A stretch of 15,475 nt of DNA from Chitinophaga pinensis (GTDB lineage: Bacteria; Bacteroidota; Bacteroidia; Flavobacteriales_D; Crocinitomicaceae). The stretch spans positions 1 through 15,475 of the forward strand of contig CAMBRH010000047.1 of the NCBI GenBank assembly GCA_945870115.1, given 5' to 3'. A model generated the notes under the pieces. That model did no database searches and was not told the origin of the DNA. It saw only the letters and a program-made list of their open reading frames with translations. Shown one piece after another: positions 7,527-13,346 of the stretch (the stretch's first letter is position 1; every line of letters begins with the position of its first letter). The translations under genes and the position numbers were made by a program.

Positions 7527-7558
7527 TTGTAAACAAAAGCGATATTCTATTAGCTTTG
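7527..7558 (+). promoter_or_regulatory. Complete Bacteroidota promoter (TTG-N21-TAGCTTTG) for batCD, with almost no leader
   Basis: TTG at 7527-7529 and TAGCTTTG at 7551-7558 are 21 bases apart. The -7 box ends only four bases before the batC ATG at 7563, so transcription should begin at or within a few bases of the start codon. Confidence 0.75.
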
Positions 7559-7562
7559 CAGT

Positions 7563-8276
7563 ATGAAGTCTTTTTTCATAGTTGTACTTTTATTTTTTTC
7601 ATTTGTAAGTTTTTCGCAAGACTGGAAAGATTCACTTTCGAGTGCACGAAAATTATACAAAGAAGGAAAGTTTGTTGAATCGTTTGAAAAATATAAATCA
7701 ACAAAAAAAATTGCTCCTAAAAACGTAGATTTATCAGAAGAAATGGCACAAAGTGCGTATAAATCTAATGAATTTAAACAAGCAGAAAAATTATATTCCA
7801 AAAGTAAAGCATCAAAAAAATCTTCTTTAGAGAAAGCCAAAACGTATCATAATATTGGTAATTCTCAGTTGAAACAAAAAAATTACAAAGAAGCAGTTGC
7901 GGCTTACAAAGAATCCTTGAGAAATAATCCAAATGACGAACAAACACGATACAATTTAGCTGAAGCGCTCAAAAAACAGAAAAAAGAAGAGGAAAAAAAA
8001 GACAATAAGTCGGAGGACAATAAGACAAAAGACAAAAGACAAAAGACTGACGAAAATAAAGAAGAACCAAAAGAAAAAAATAAACCTCAAGACAAAAAGA
8101 ATGAGGAAAATAAACCTTCTGAAGAGAAGTCAGAAGAAAATCAGCAATCAAAATTAAACGATAAAAAAACGGATCGCATGTTGGATGATTTGGTTAAAAA
8201 AGAAATGGAAACCAAAAAAAAGATGGGTGGACAAAAATCCAAAAACAAAAAATCTAAAACAGGAAAGGATTGGTAA
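7563..8276 (+). CDS. batC: TPR protein BatC (aerotolerance operon component)
   Basis: A 237-residue exported protein directly before batD, the position BatC occupies in Bacteroidota bat operons. MKSFFIVVLLFFSFVSFSQ is a cleavable signal peptide. Residues 20-140 contain TPR-like helical repeats, for example KLYKEGKFVESFEKY, AEKLYSKSK and the clear unit AKTYHNIGNSQLKQKNYKEA followed by AYKESLRNNPNDEQTRYNLAEA. From about 140 the chain is almost only Lys, Glu, Asp, Asn and Gln, then ends MLDDLVKKEMETKKKMGGQK and TGKDW; a Lys-rich end with final KDW is common in this family. BatC is thought to act as a protein-interaction scaffold in the periplasm with BatA, BatB and BatD, but the exact mechanism is not established. 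The tail contains a heptanucleotide tandem repeat. Its stop and the batD start share one base. Confidence 0.82.
   Translation: MKSFFIVVLLFFSFVSFSQDWKDSLSSARKLYKEGKFVESFEKYKSTKKIAPKNVDLSEEMAQSAYKSNEFKQAEKLYSKSKASKKSSLEKAKTYHNIGNSQLKQKNYKEAVAAYKESLRNNPNDEQTRYNLAEALKKQKKEEEKKDNKSEDNKTKDKRQKTDENKEEPKEKNKPQDKKNEENKPSEEKSEENQQSKLNDKKTDRMLDDLVKKEMETKKKMGGQKSKNKKSKTGKDW
8024..8044 (+). repeat. Three perfect copies of GACAAAA within batC
   Basis: GACAAAA occurs at 8024-8030, 8031-8037 and 8038-8044, followed by a partial GAC. Just upstream GACAATAAG is repeated at 8001-8009 and 8016-8024. The unit is 7 bp, so a gain or loss of one copy would shift the batC frame. Confidence 0.9.
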
Positions 8277-10033
8277 TGAAAGTGTTTTTTAGCATATCGT
8301 CTTGTTTGCTCGTTTTTTTGAGTGTTGCACAAAAAGCATACGTTAGTTTGAGTGTGGATACCAAAAACGTAGAAATTGGTAATCCAGTAACATTCACTGT
8401 AAAATCAAATGTCGAAGGAAACGTTGAAATTACCTTTCCGGATGAATTTATTCAAGGTTACGGAAGCATGAATGGCATGGAGCAAGAAATGGATCATAAT
8501 ACAGGAACGGTTTCCACCATTTATTATTTTTCACAAAATGGCGCATTCAAGGAAAATGGAAGTTATTCAATTTATGCCTACGTTAAAAACAAAAAAGCAA
8601 TTTACAAATCAAATAAAGTTGTCGTTAAAGTTGAAAAAGAAACAACTTATTCGACTGATGAAAAGGAAATTTCAAGAAAAAATCAAAGTCAGCCAGTTTT
8701 TGGGATTATCCAACGATCAAAAACAAAAATTTACGAAGGAGAATCAATTTTTTTAGAAGCCAAAGTTTATTCTAAATTGGATATTAATATGCTTGAAGCC
8801 TACCAATCTTTTGAAATTGATGGAGGATCAGAAATTAAAGAAATAGATAAAACGAGCAATTTATTACTCAAAAAAGAAAATTATAAAGGTTCTCAATACC
8901 TAACTTTTACTTATGGCAAACAAGTTGTTTTTCCTTCTTCAACAGGGAAAATGAAAATTAAACCATTTGAAATGTCTTTGCAATATCGCGACGGTGGAAT
9001 TTTTTCTGATCGCATTTCTTTCACATCAAACGGTGCAATACTTGAAGTGATGCCTCTACCAGGAAATGCTCCCAATGATTTTATTGGTGCAGTTGGAAAA
9101 TTTGATTTCTCATATAAAATTGATAAATCCAATATTAAAGAAAATGATGTTGTAGTTTTAGAGATTGAAATTTCTGGTACAGGAAATATTCAAAACATCA
9201 ATAAACCAAATTTAAATCTTCCGAAAGGATTGATTGTTTATGGTGATCCAGAAATCAAAGAGAATATAAATTATGGAAATAATGGAGCTGAAGGTTCAAT
9301 TATTTACACCTACAATTTACAAGCACTTTCTCAAGGACATAAAAATATTCCTGCTTTATCAATATCCTATTTTGACCCCAACTTAAAAAAATACACAACG
9401 ATTAAAAAAGAAGGGATTTCCATTTCCGTTTTGCCTTCAATTTCAAATCAAACGAATGATAAGATTGTAAAAAATAATGACTTTAAATCAGCTGAAAATT
9501 CAAAATCCGAAGAAATTTCAACCAGTAAAAATTCTCCTAAAAAAGAAAATGTTTCATTTACAAACTCAATTTGGTTTTGGCCAAGCGTTATAAGTCCTTT
9601 GTTTCTAGCATTTATTGGAGGAATTATCTTGTTTAGAAAGCAACAAAATTCTTCTTCAAAAGAAATTACTAAAACCTCAAAAATAAAATCTTTGGACAAA
9701 TCTGCCAAAAATAAAGCAATTTCAGCTATAAGTTCCAATCTAGATTTAGCCAAAAATTTTAATCAATCTGGAAAAACAAAAGAAGCCTTTGCACAACTCG
9801 AATTGACACTAAAGTCACTTGCCTATCTTTTCGTAAATGAAGAAACGACTATTCATTCAATTTATGAATTAAATTCAATTTTGAAAGAAAATAATGTCAC
9901 AGAAACATTGATTTTAAGCATAAATTCCTGCCAATTAAAGTGTGAAGAAGTTCGATATACTTTTGATGATTCAAATCTGGACTGTGAAAAAACGATTGAT
10001 GAAGTTGAACAAATTTTCAATCAAATATCCTAA
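8276..10033 (+). CDS. batD: BatD family protein (oxygen tolerance)
   Basis: A 585-residue membrane-anchored protein. The ATG at 8276 forms a TAATG overlap with the batC stop; the in-frame TTG at 8270 is less likely. A signal peptide (MKVFFSISSCLLVFLSVAQ) is followed by the BatD hallmark AYVSLSVDTKNVEIGNPVTF and a set of immunoglobulin-like beta domains to about residue 395, including SQPVFGIIQRSKTKIYEGES and PNDFIGAVGKFDFSYKID. A low-complexity Ser/Lys/Glu linker precedes one membrane helix (431-455, SIWFWPSVISPLFLAFIGGI), then a cytoplasmic helical tail of about 130 residues. BatD is linked to aerotolerance in Bacteroides fragilis by its operon and is thought to work in the envelope with BatA and BatB. 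Neither VWA protein nor a moxR gene is adjacent here. A GNAT gene starts 4 bases after the stop. Confidence 0.92.
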   Translation: MKVFFSISSCLLVFLSVAQKAYVSLSVDTKNVEIGNPVTFTVKSNVEGNVEITFPDEFIQGYGSMNGMEQEMDHNTGTVSTIYYFSQNGAFKENGSYSIYAYVKNKKAIYKSNKVVVKVEKETTYSTDEKEISRKNQSQPVFGIIQRSKTKIYEGESIFLEAKVYSKLDINMLEAYQSFEIDGGSEIKEIDKTSNLLLKKENYKGSQYLTFTYGKQVVFPSSTGKMKIKPFEMSLQYRDGGIFSDRISFTSNGAILEVMPLPGNAPNDFIGAVGKFDFSYKIDKSNIKENDVVVLEIEISGTGNIQNINKPNLNLPKGLIVYGDPEIKENINYGNNGAEGSIIYTYNLQALSQGHKNIPALSISYFDPNLKKYTTIKKEGISISVLPSISNQTNDKIVKNNDFKSAENSKSEEISTSKNSPKKENVSFTNSIWFWPSVISPLFLAFIGGIILFRKQQNSSSKEITKTSKIKSLDKSAKNKAISAISSNLDLAKNFNQSGKTKEAFAQLELTLKSLAYLFVNEETTIHSIYELNSILKENNVTETLILSINSCQLKCEEVRYTFDDSNLDCEKTIDEVEQIFNQIS

Positions 10034-10037
10034 AAGT

Positions 10038-10547
10038 ATGTCTCAAATTTTAGAAAGTAAAAATTTAACTTTACGGAAATTTGAAGAAAATGACAGTCAA
10101 TTTATATTAAAGCTTCTAAATTCTTCTACTTGGCTTGATTTTATTGGAGATAGAAAAGTTAATACGGATCAAGAAGCAAAAAATTATTTATTAAACGGAC
10201 CTTTAAAAAGCTACAAACAAAACAATTACGGATTGTGGCTTGTTGAAACAAAAATCAATAAAATTCCTATTGGAATTTGTGGGATTATCAAAAGAGCTGA
10301 TTTAGACTTCCCAGATATTGGTTATGCCTTTTTGCCTGAATATACAGGAAAAGGATTTGCATATGAAATTTCAAAAGAAACTGTAATTTATGCAAAAACA
10401 ATTCTCAAAATTGAAAAAATGTGCGCTCTTACTGAAGCAAGAAATATTTCCTCTGTAAAATTATTAACAAAGATTGATTTTAAATTTAAAAAATCAATCT
10501 TTTATGGAGAAGAAAACGAAGAATTGAATTACTTTGAAAATTTTTAA
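10038..10547 (+). CDS. GNAT N-acetyltransferase, RimJ/RimL-like
   Basis: 169 residues from the ATG at 10038, four bases after batD. An open frame extends upstream to 9942 but lies inside batD and lacks acetyltransferase features, so I exclude it. The fold is recognisable: LESKNLTLRKFEENDSQFIL at the N-terminus, LWLVETKINKIPIGICGI for the central strands, IGYAFLPEYTGKGFAYE for the acetyl-CoA-binding motif, and ALTEARNISSVKLLTKIDFK near the C-terminus. This matches the Acetyltransf_3 group that uses acetyl-CoA to acetylate protein N-termini or small molecules; the substrate cannot be read from the sequence. In the consensus R/Q-x-x-G-x-G/A the first position is Thr103 rather than Arg or Gln. 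The close spacing suggests cotranscription with batCD. Confidence 0.85.
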   Translation: MSQILESKNLTLRKFEENDSQFILKLLNSSTWLDFIGDRKVNTDQEAKNYLLNGPLKSYKQNNYGLWLVETKINKIPIGICGIIKRADLDFPDIGYAFLPEYTGKGFAYEISKETVIYAKTILKIEKMCALTEARNISSVKLLTKIDFKFKKSIFYGEENEELNYFENF

Positions 10548-10590
10548 TTATTTTCAATCTTTTTATCGGCTAAAATAATTAAACGACTTT

Positions 10591-11031
10591 ATGGAAATCA
10601 GACAAGCAAAATTGGGAGATGAAACTGGAATTTTTGCATTAATTTGCGAACTTGCAAAATATGAGTTAGCACCCGAACAAGTTACAAATACTGTAGAAAA
10701 TTTAGCCTTAGACTTATTTCAGGAAAAGATATGCGAGGCTATTGTTGCTGAAGAAAATAATGAAATAATTGGTTTCGCTCTGTGGTACACTTCCTACTCT
10801 ACTTGGAAAGGAAAATGCTTGTATTTAGAAGATTTTTATGTACTACCAAAATATCGAGAACAAAAAATCGGCAGTCAATTGTTTGATCAGGTTGTTGAAA
10901 TTGCCAAAGCAACTGGTGTAAAAAGAATGGATTGGCAAGTTTTGGAGTGGAATCAATTAGCCTTGGATTTTTATAAAAGAAAAAATGCAATTTTAGATCC
11001 TGAATGGATTAATGGACGATTATTTTTTTAA
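10591..11031 (+). CDS. GNAT acetyltransferase, spermidine/thialysine N-acetyltransferase-like
   Basis: 146 residues resembling the SSAT/SSAT2 group that acetylates polyamines or thialysine. Shared landmarks are LICELAKYELAPEQV (17-31), GFALWYTSYSTWKGKCLYLE leading into DFYVLPKYRE, and WQVLEWNQLALDFYKRKNA, in which Tyr128 aligns with the catalytic Tyr140 of human SSAT1. The acetyl-CoA loop is REQKIG (89-94) where RGxGIG is normal, so the first motif glycine is Lys92. The protein ends soon after PEWINGRLFF, shorter than human SSAT1 but with no obvious lost segment of active site. It lies 43 bases after the previous GNAT with no clear promoter between, so it is probably the last gene of the bat unit. 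The actual substrate is inferred only from the family. Confidence 0.85.
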   Translation: MEIRQAKLGDETGIFALICELAKYELAPEQVTNTVENLALDLFQEKICEAIVAEENNEIIGFALWYTSYSTWKGKCLYLEDFYVLPKYREQKIGSQLFDQVVEIAKATGVKRMDWQVLEWNQLALDFYKRKNAILDPEWINGRLFF

Positions 11032-11077
11032 ATAACATCATCAAACAATAAACTTTGTGAAAATACTGTTATTTTTT
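11030..11077 (+). terminator. Possible terminator after the second GNAT gene
   Basis: AAATAACA (11030-11037) pairs with TGTTATTT (11067-11074), followed by more T to 11077. The 29-base loop can hold a small ACAA/TTGT hairpin. The long loop and all-AT stem make it a weak call. Confidence 0.3.
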
Positions 11078-11109
11078 AAAATCAATTATTACATTTAAAA
11101 TTAAAGTGC

Positions 11110-11117
11110 TAACTTTG
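11110..11117 (+). promoter_or_regulatory. Bacteroidota -7 promoter element (TAACTTTG) for the secreted protein at 11149
   Basis: TAACTTTG matches TAnnTTTG and ends 31 bases before the ATG. No TTG lies at -33 spacing. It separates this gene from the upstream bat/GNAT unit. Confidence 0.5.
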
Positions 11118-11148
11118 GCTTCCGTTAATTTATTTTAATATCAAAAAC

Positions 11149-11793
11149 ATGAAAAAAATTACATTTTTATTATTCGTTTCAACAATTATATTTGGGACAT
11201 TAAATGCACAAAAATCTCCTGAATTAATTGAAAAAACTTTTACTGACTTAGGAAAAATTTTAGATTTTAAAGCAATTTTAAACTCAGAGAAAAATTTATC
11301 ATCAAATACCTCAGAAAACAAATTAGTTTTGGAATCAAAAAGTTTTACTTCAAGTGAAGCCAGATTTATTGAACTTTCAAAACTTCAAGTTGCAGAATTA
11401 ATTACTGCAATGAACACAATCAATTCAACTTATTTTAGTTCAACAAGAAAAACAAATGTTGAAATTTCAACAACTTCATTCAATGGCTTAGAAGTTGGCT
11501 GTATATTTGAAGTTGCAGTTGAAAAAGCAGCAGCAACAGCAGCAACAAAAAAAGAAAAATATTACATCGAAACAAAAGATAAGTACTATGAAGGAAAAAT
11601 CGTTAATACAGATCAAAGTGGAACTTATATCTGGAAAGAAGTTGCAGTAACCTCTTCAAACAAAGAAGTTACTGGTAAATGGGTTCCTTTTGTTAGAACT
11701 CTAAATTCAACAAGTAAAACGACAACAAGTATTACAATTGATGAGTTCAAGGCTTTTGTTAAATTTTTAGAAGAAAATGTTACAAAAATGTAA
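11149..11793 (+). CDS. Unrecognised secreted protein
   Basis: I do not recognise this 214-residue protein. MKKITFLLFVSTIIFGTLNA followed by QKS is a clear cleavable signal peptide with no lipobox Cys, so the mature protein is periplasmic or passed to the outer membrane. The mature part is about 190 residues and rich in Ser, Thr and Lys. It begins with a helical stretch (SPELIEKTFTDLGKILDFKA), contains strands such as LEVGCIFEVAVEK and KEKYYIETKDKYYEGKI, and ends in a helix (IDEFKAFVKFLEENVTKM). An Ala/Thr run (AAATAAT, about residues 127-133) lies in a loop between two strands. There is one cysteine in the mature part and no visible catalytic motif. It is a single gene with its own -7 box and a strong terminator, so its context says nothing about function. 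Confidence 0.75.
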   Translation: MKKITFLLFVSTIIFGTLNAQKSPELIEKTFTDLGKILDFKAILNSEKNLSSNTSENKLVLESKSFTSSEARFIELSKLQVAELITAMNTINSTYFSSTRKTNVEISTTSFNGLEVGCIFEVAVEKAAATAATKKEKYYIETKDKYYEGKIVNTDQSGTYIWKEVAVTSSNKEVTGKWVPFVRTLNSTSKTTTSITIDEFKAFVKFLEENVTKM

Positions 11794-11810
11794 TTAACAT
11801 AATTTTCACT

Positions 11811-11844
11811 AAAAGCTCATCAAAATTTGATGAGCTTTTTTTTT
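11811..11844 (+). terminator. Strong Rho-independent terminator between the secreted protein and mreC
   Basis: AAAAGCTCATCA (11811-11822) pairs perfectly over 12 bp with TGATGAGCTTTT (11828-11839) around a 5-base loop, and the T-run continues to 11844. The A-run on the left could also make it work on the minus strand, but no minus-strand gene is nearby. Confidence 0.95.
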
Positions 11845-11886
11845 ATAATTTAGGTTTATTTATCACATTATTATAAGAAATTATTC

Positions 11887-11894
11887 TACCTTTG
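11887..11894 (+). promoter_or_regulatory. Bacteroidota -7 promoter element (TACCTTTG) for the mreCD-mrdA operon
   Basis: TACCTTTG matches TAnnTTTG, lies after the terminator and before mreC. It implies a leader of about 95 bases, the longest in the window. No clear -33 TTG at normal spacing. Confidence 0.5.
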
Positions 11895-11994
11895 TTGATT
11901 GAAATATACATCCTAACAAGTTTACATTTTCTTTTCAAAAAGTTAGTGTTTATTAAGGGTTTAATCTAATTTCTCTGTTCTAGGTAAAATTTTT

Positions 11995-12834
11995 ATGCGT
12001 AAGTTGTTTGCATTTTTTAAACGGTTTCAAGTTTTTCTATTATTCATAGGACTTCAATCGCTTTCTTTATACATTTATTTTACTTTTTTAAGTTTCCCAA
12101 AAACTCAAATTATTACAAGCACAAATTTTGTAACAGGAAAAATTTTGTTAGCAAAAAATGATGTTACAAAACTTTTTAACCTATCAAATACAAATTTAAA
12201 ATTACAGCAAGAAAACATCAAATTACGTCAAAAAAATCCTATCTCACTTATACAAATAACTAGGAAATCTGTAAAAATTGATGACACCTTATTTCATCAA
12301 CAATACGAATACATTCCAGCAACAGTAATTAATTCAACTTTTGATAAACGAAATAATTATTTCACTCTAAATGTTGGCTCTTTACAGGGAATAAAGCGTG
12401 ATATGGGTGTTTTTTCAGATGCAGGTGTTGTTGGAGTAGTCCATTTTGTTAGTGAACATTTTTCAATAGTAAAATCTGTTTTAACGAAAGATATTAACAT
12501 CGATGTAATGGTTGAAAAAACAGATGTACATGGACTATTAAAATGGGATGGAACTCACGCTCGATTTGGTAAAATTACAGGAATTTCTAATGATTTACGA
12601 ATAAAAAAATGGCGAAAAGTTGTTACGCGAGGAGGTTCAGCTATGTTTCCAAAAGGAATTCCTGTGGGAAAAGTTTCAAGTATTGCATCAATCGAAGGAC
12701 AACCATTGTGGGATGTAACAATTTTATTTTCTGAAGATTATCGTAAAATTCAACGCGTTTACGTAATCAAAAATTTATTGAAAACAGAACAAGAAAAAAT
12801 AGAGTCACAAATTCCAGAAGATATTATCGAATGA
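11995..12834 (+). CDS. mreC: Rod shape-determining protein MreC
   Basis: 279 residues, normal for MreC. One N-terminal membrane helix (about 11-34, FQVFLLFIGLQSLSLYIYFT) is followed by a predicted coiled coil (about 50-80, with NTNLKLQQENIKLRQK) and the periplasmic two-beta-barrel core. Core landmarks are YIPATVINSTFDKRNNYFTL, NVGSLQGIKRDMGVFSDAGV and VGVVHFVSEHFSIVKSVLT, then TRGGSAMFPKGIPVGKVSSI, all standard for the family. MreC binds PBP2 and activates it within the elongasome, linking cytoplasmic MreB to peptidoglycan synthesis. Its stop codon overlaps the mreD start (ATGA), indicating translational coupling. mreB, often directly upstream in this phylum, is not present; the preceding gene is an unrelated secreted protein beyond a terminator. 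Confidence 0.96.
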   Translation: MRKLFAFFKRFQVFLLFIGLQSLSLYIYFTFLSFPKTQIITSTNFVTGKILLAKNDVTKLFNLSNTNLKLQQENIKLRQKNPISLIQITRKSVKIDDTLFHQQYEYIPATVINSTFDKRNNYFTLNVGSLQGIKRDMGVFSDAGVVGVVHFVSEHFSIVKSVLTKDINIDVMVEKTDVHGLLKWDGTHARFGKITGISNDLRIKKWRKVVTRGGSAMFPKGIPVGKVSSIASIEGQPLWDVTILFSEDYRKIQRVYVIKNLLKTEQEKIESQIPEDIIE

Positions 12835-13346
12835 TTCAGTTTATAAAACATTTTGTACGATTTGTGATTTTTGCATTGGCACAAGCTTTGATTTTTAATC
12901 AATTAGAAATAGATTATGGGATTCAGTTCATGGTATATCCTTTATTCATTTTTCTTTTACCCTTTGATTTGAATATTTTTTTAAGTCTATTGATTGCTTT
13001 TATTTTTGGTTTGACAATTGACTCTATATCCAATACTTTTGGACTTCACGCTTCTTCAGCAGTTCTTATTGCTTATATTCGTCCACACATATTTAAATTA
13101 TTTGAACCTAGGGATTCTTATGATCCTGGAAGTGAATTATCACTCCAAAACATGGAATTTAGGTGGGTGTTTTCTGTTTTTGGCTTATTACTTTTAATTC
13201 ATCATTTTTGGTTCTTCTTGATGGAAATATTCAAATTTAATGAACTACTTTTTGTTTTCCAAAAGACAATTTTGAGTTTGCCTTTTTCAATTGTCATTTG
13301 TATTCTTATACAAACTATTTTTCTTCGTAAAACGAAAACAAAATGA
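12831..13346 (+). CDS. mreD: Rod shape-determining protein MreD
   Basis: A 171-residue integral membrane protein with about five hydrophobic segments, the size and character of MreD. Recognisable stretches are FALAQALIFNQLEIDYGIQF near the start, YPLFIFLLPFD, and AFIFGLTIDSISNTFGLHAS (about 57-76), the conserved MreD loop with the D-S-x-S-x-x-x-G-x-H-A pattern. MreD associates with MreC and is thought to modulate its activation of PBP2. It overlaps mreC by four bases at its start and mrdA by four bases at its end (both ATGA), so the three are translated as a coupled set. Confidence 0.94.
   Translation: MIQFIKHFVRFVIFALAQALIFNQLEIDYGIQFMVYPLFIFLLPFDLNIFLSLLIAFIFGLTIDSISNTFGLHASSAVLIAYIRPHIFKLFEPRDSYDPGSELSLQNMEFRWVFSVFGLLLLIHHFWFFLMEIFKFNELLFVFQKTILSLPFSIVICILIQTIFLRKTKTK

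Noticed and set aside
8270..8275. TTG start for batD two codons upstream
   Set aside because: The ATG at 8276 forms a standard TAATG overlap and gives a proper signal peptide.
8472..8756. Plus-strand open frame inside batD in another frame
   Set aside because: It is a shadow in the AT-rich batD sequence with no start signal or recognisable product.
9942..10037. N-terminal extension of the first GNAT into batD
   Set aside because: The extension lies within the batD coding region, has no acetyltransferase features, and an ATG four bases after the batD stop gives a normal family N-terminus.
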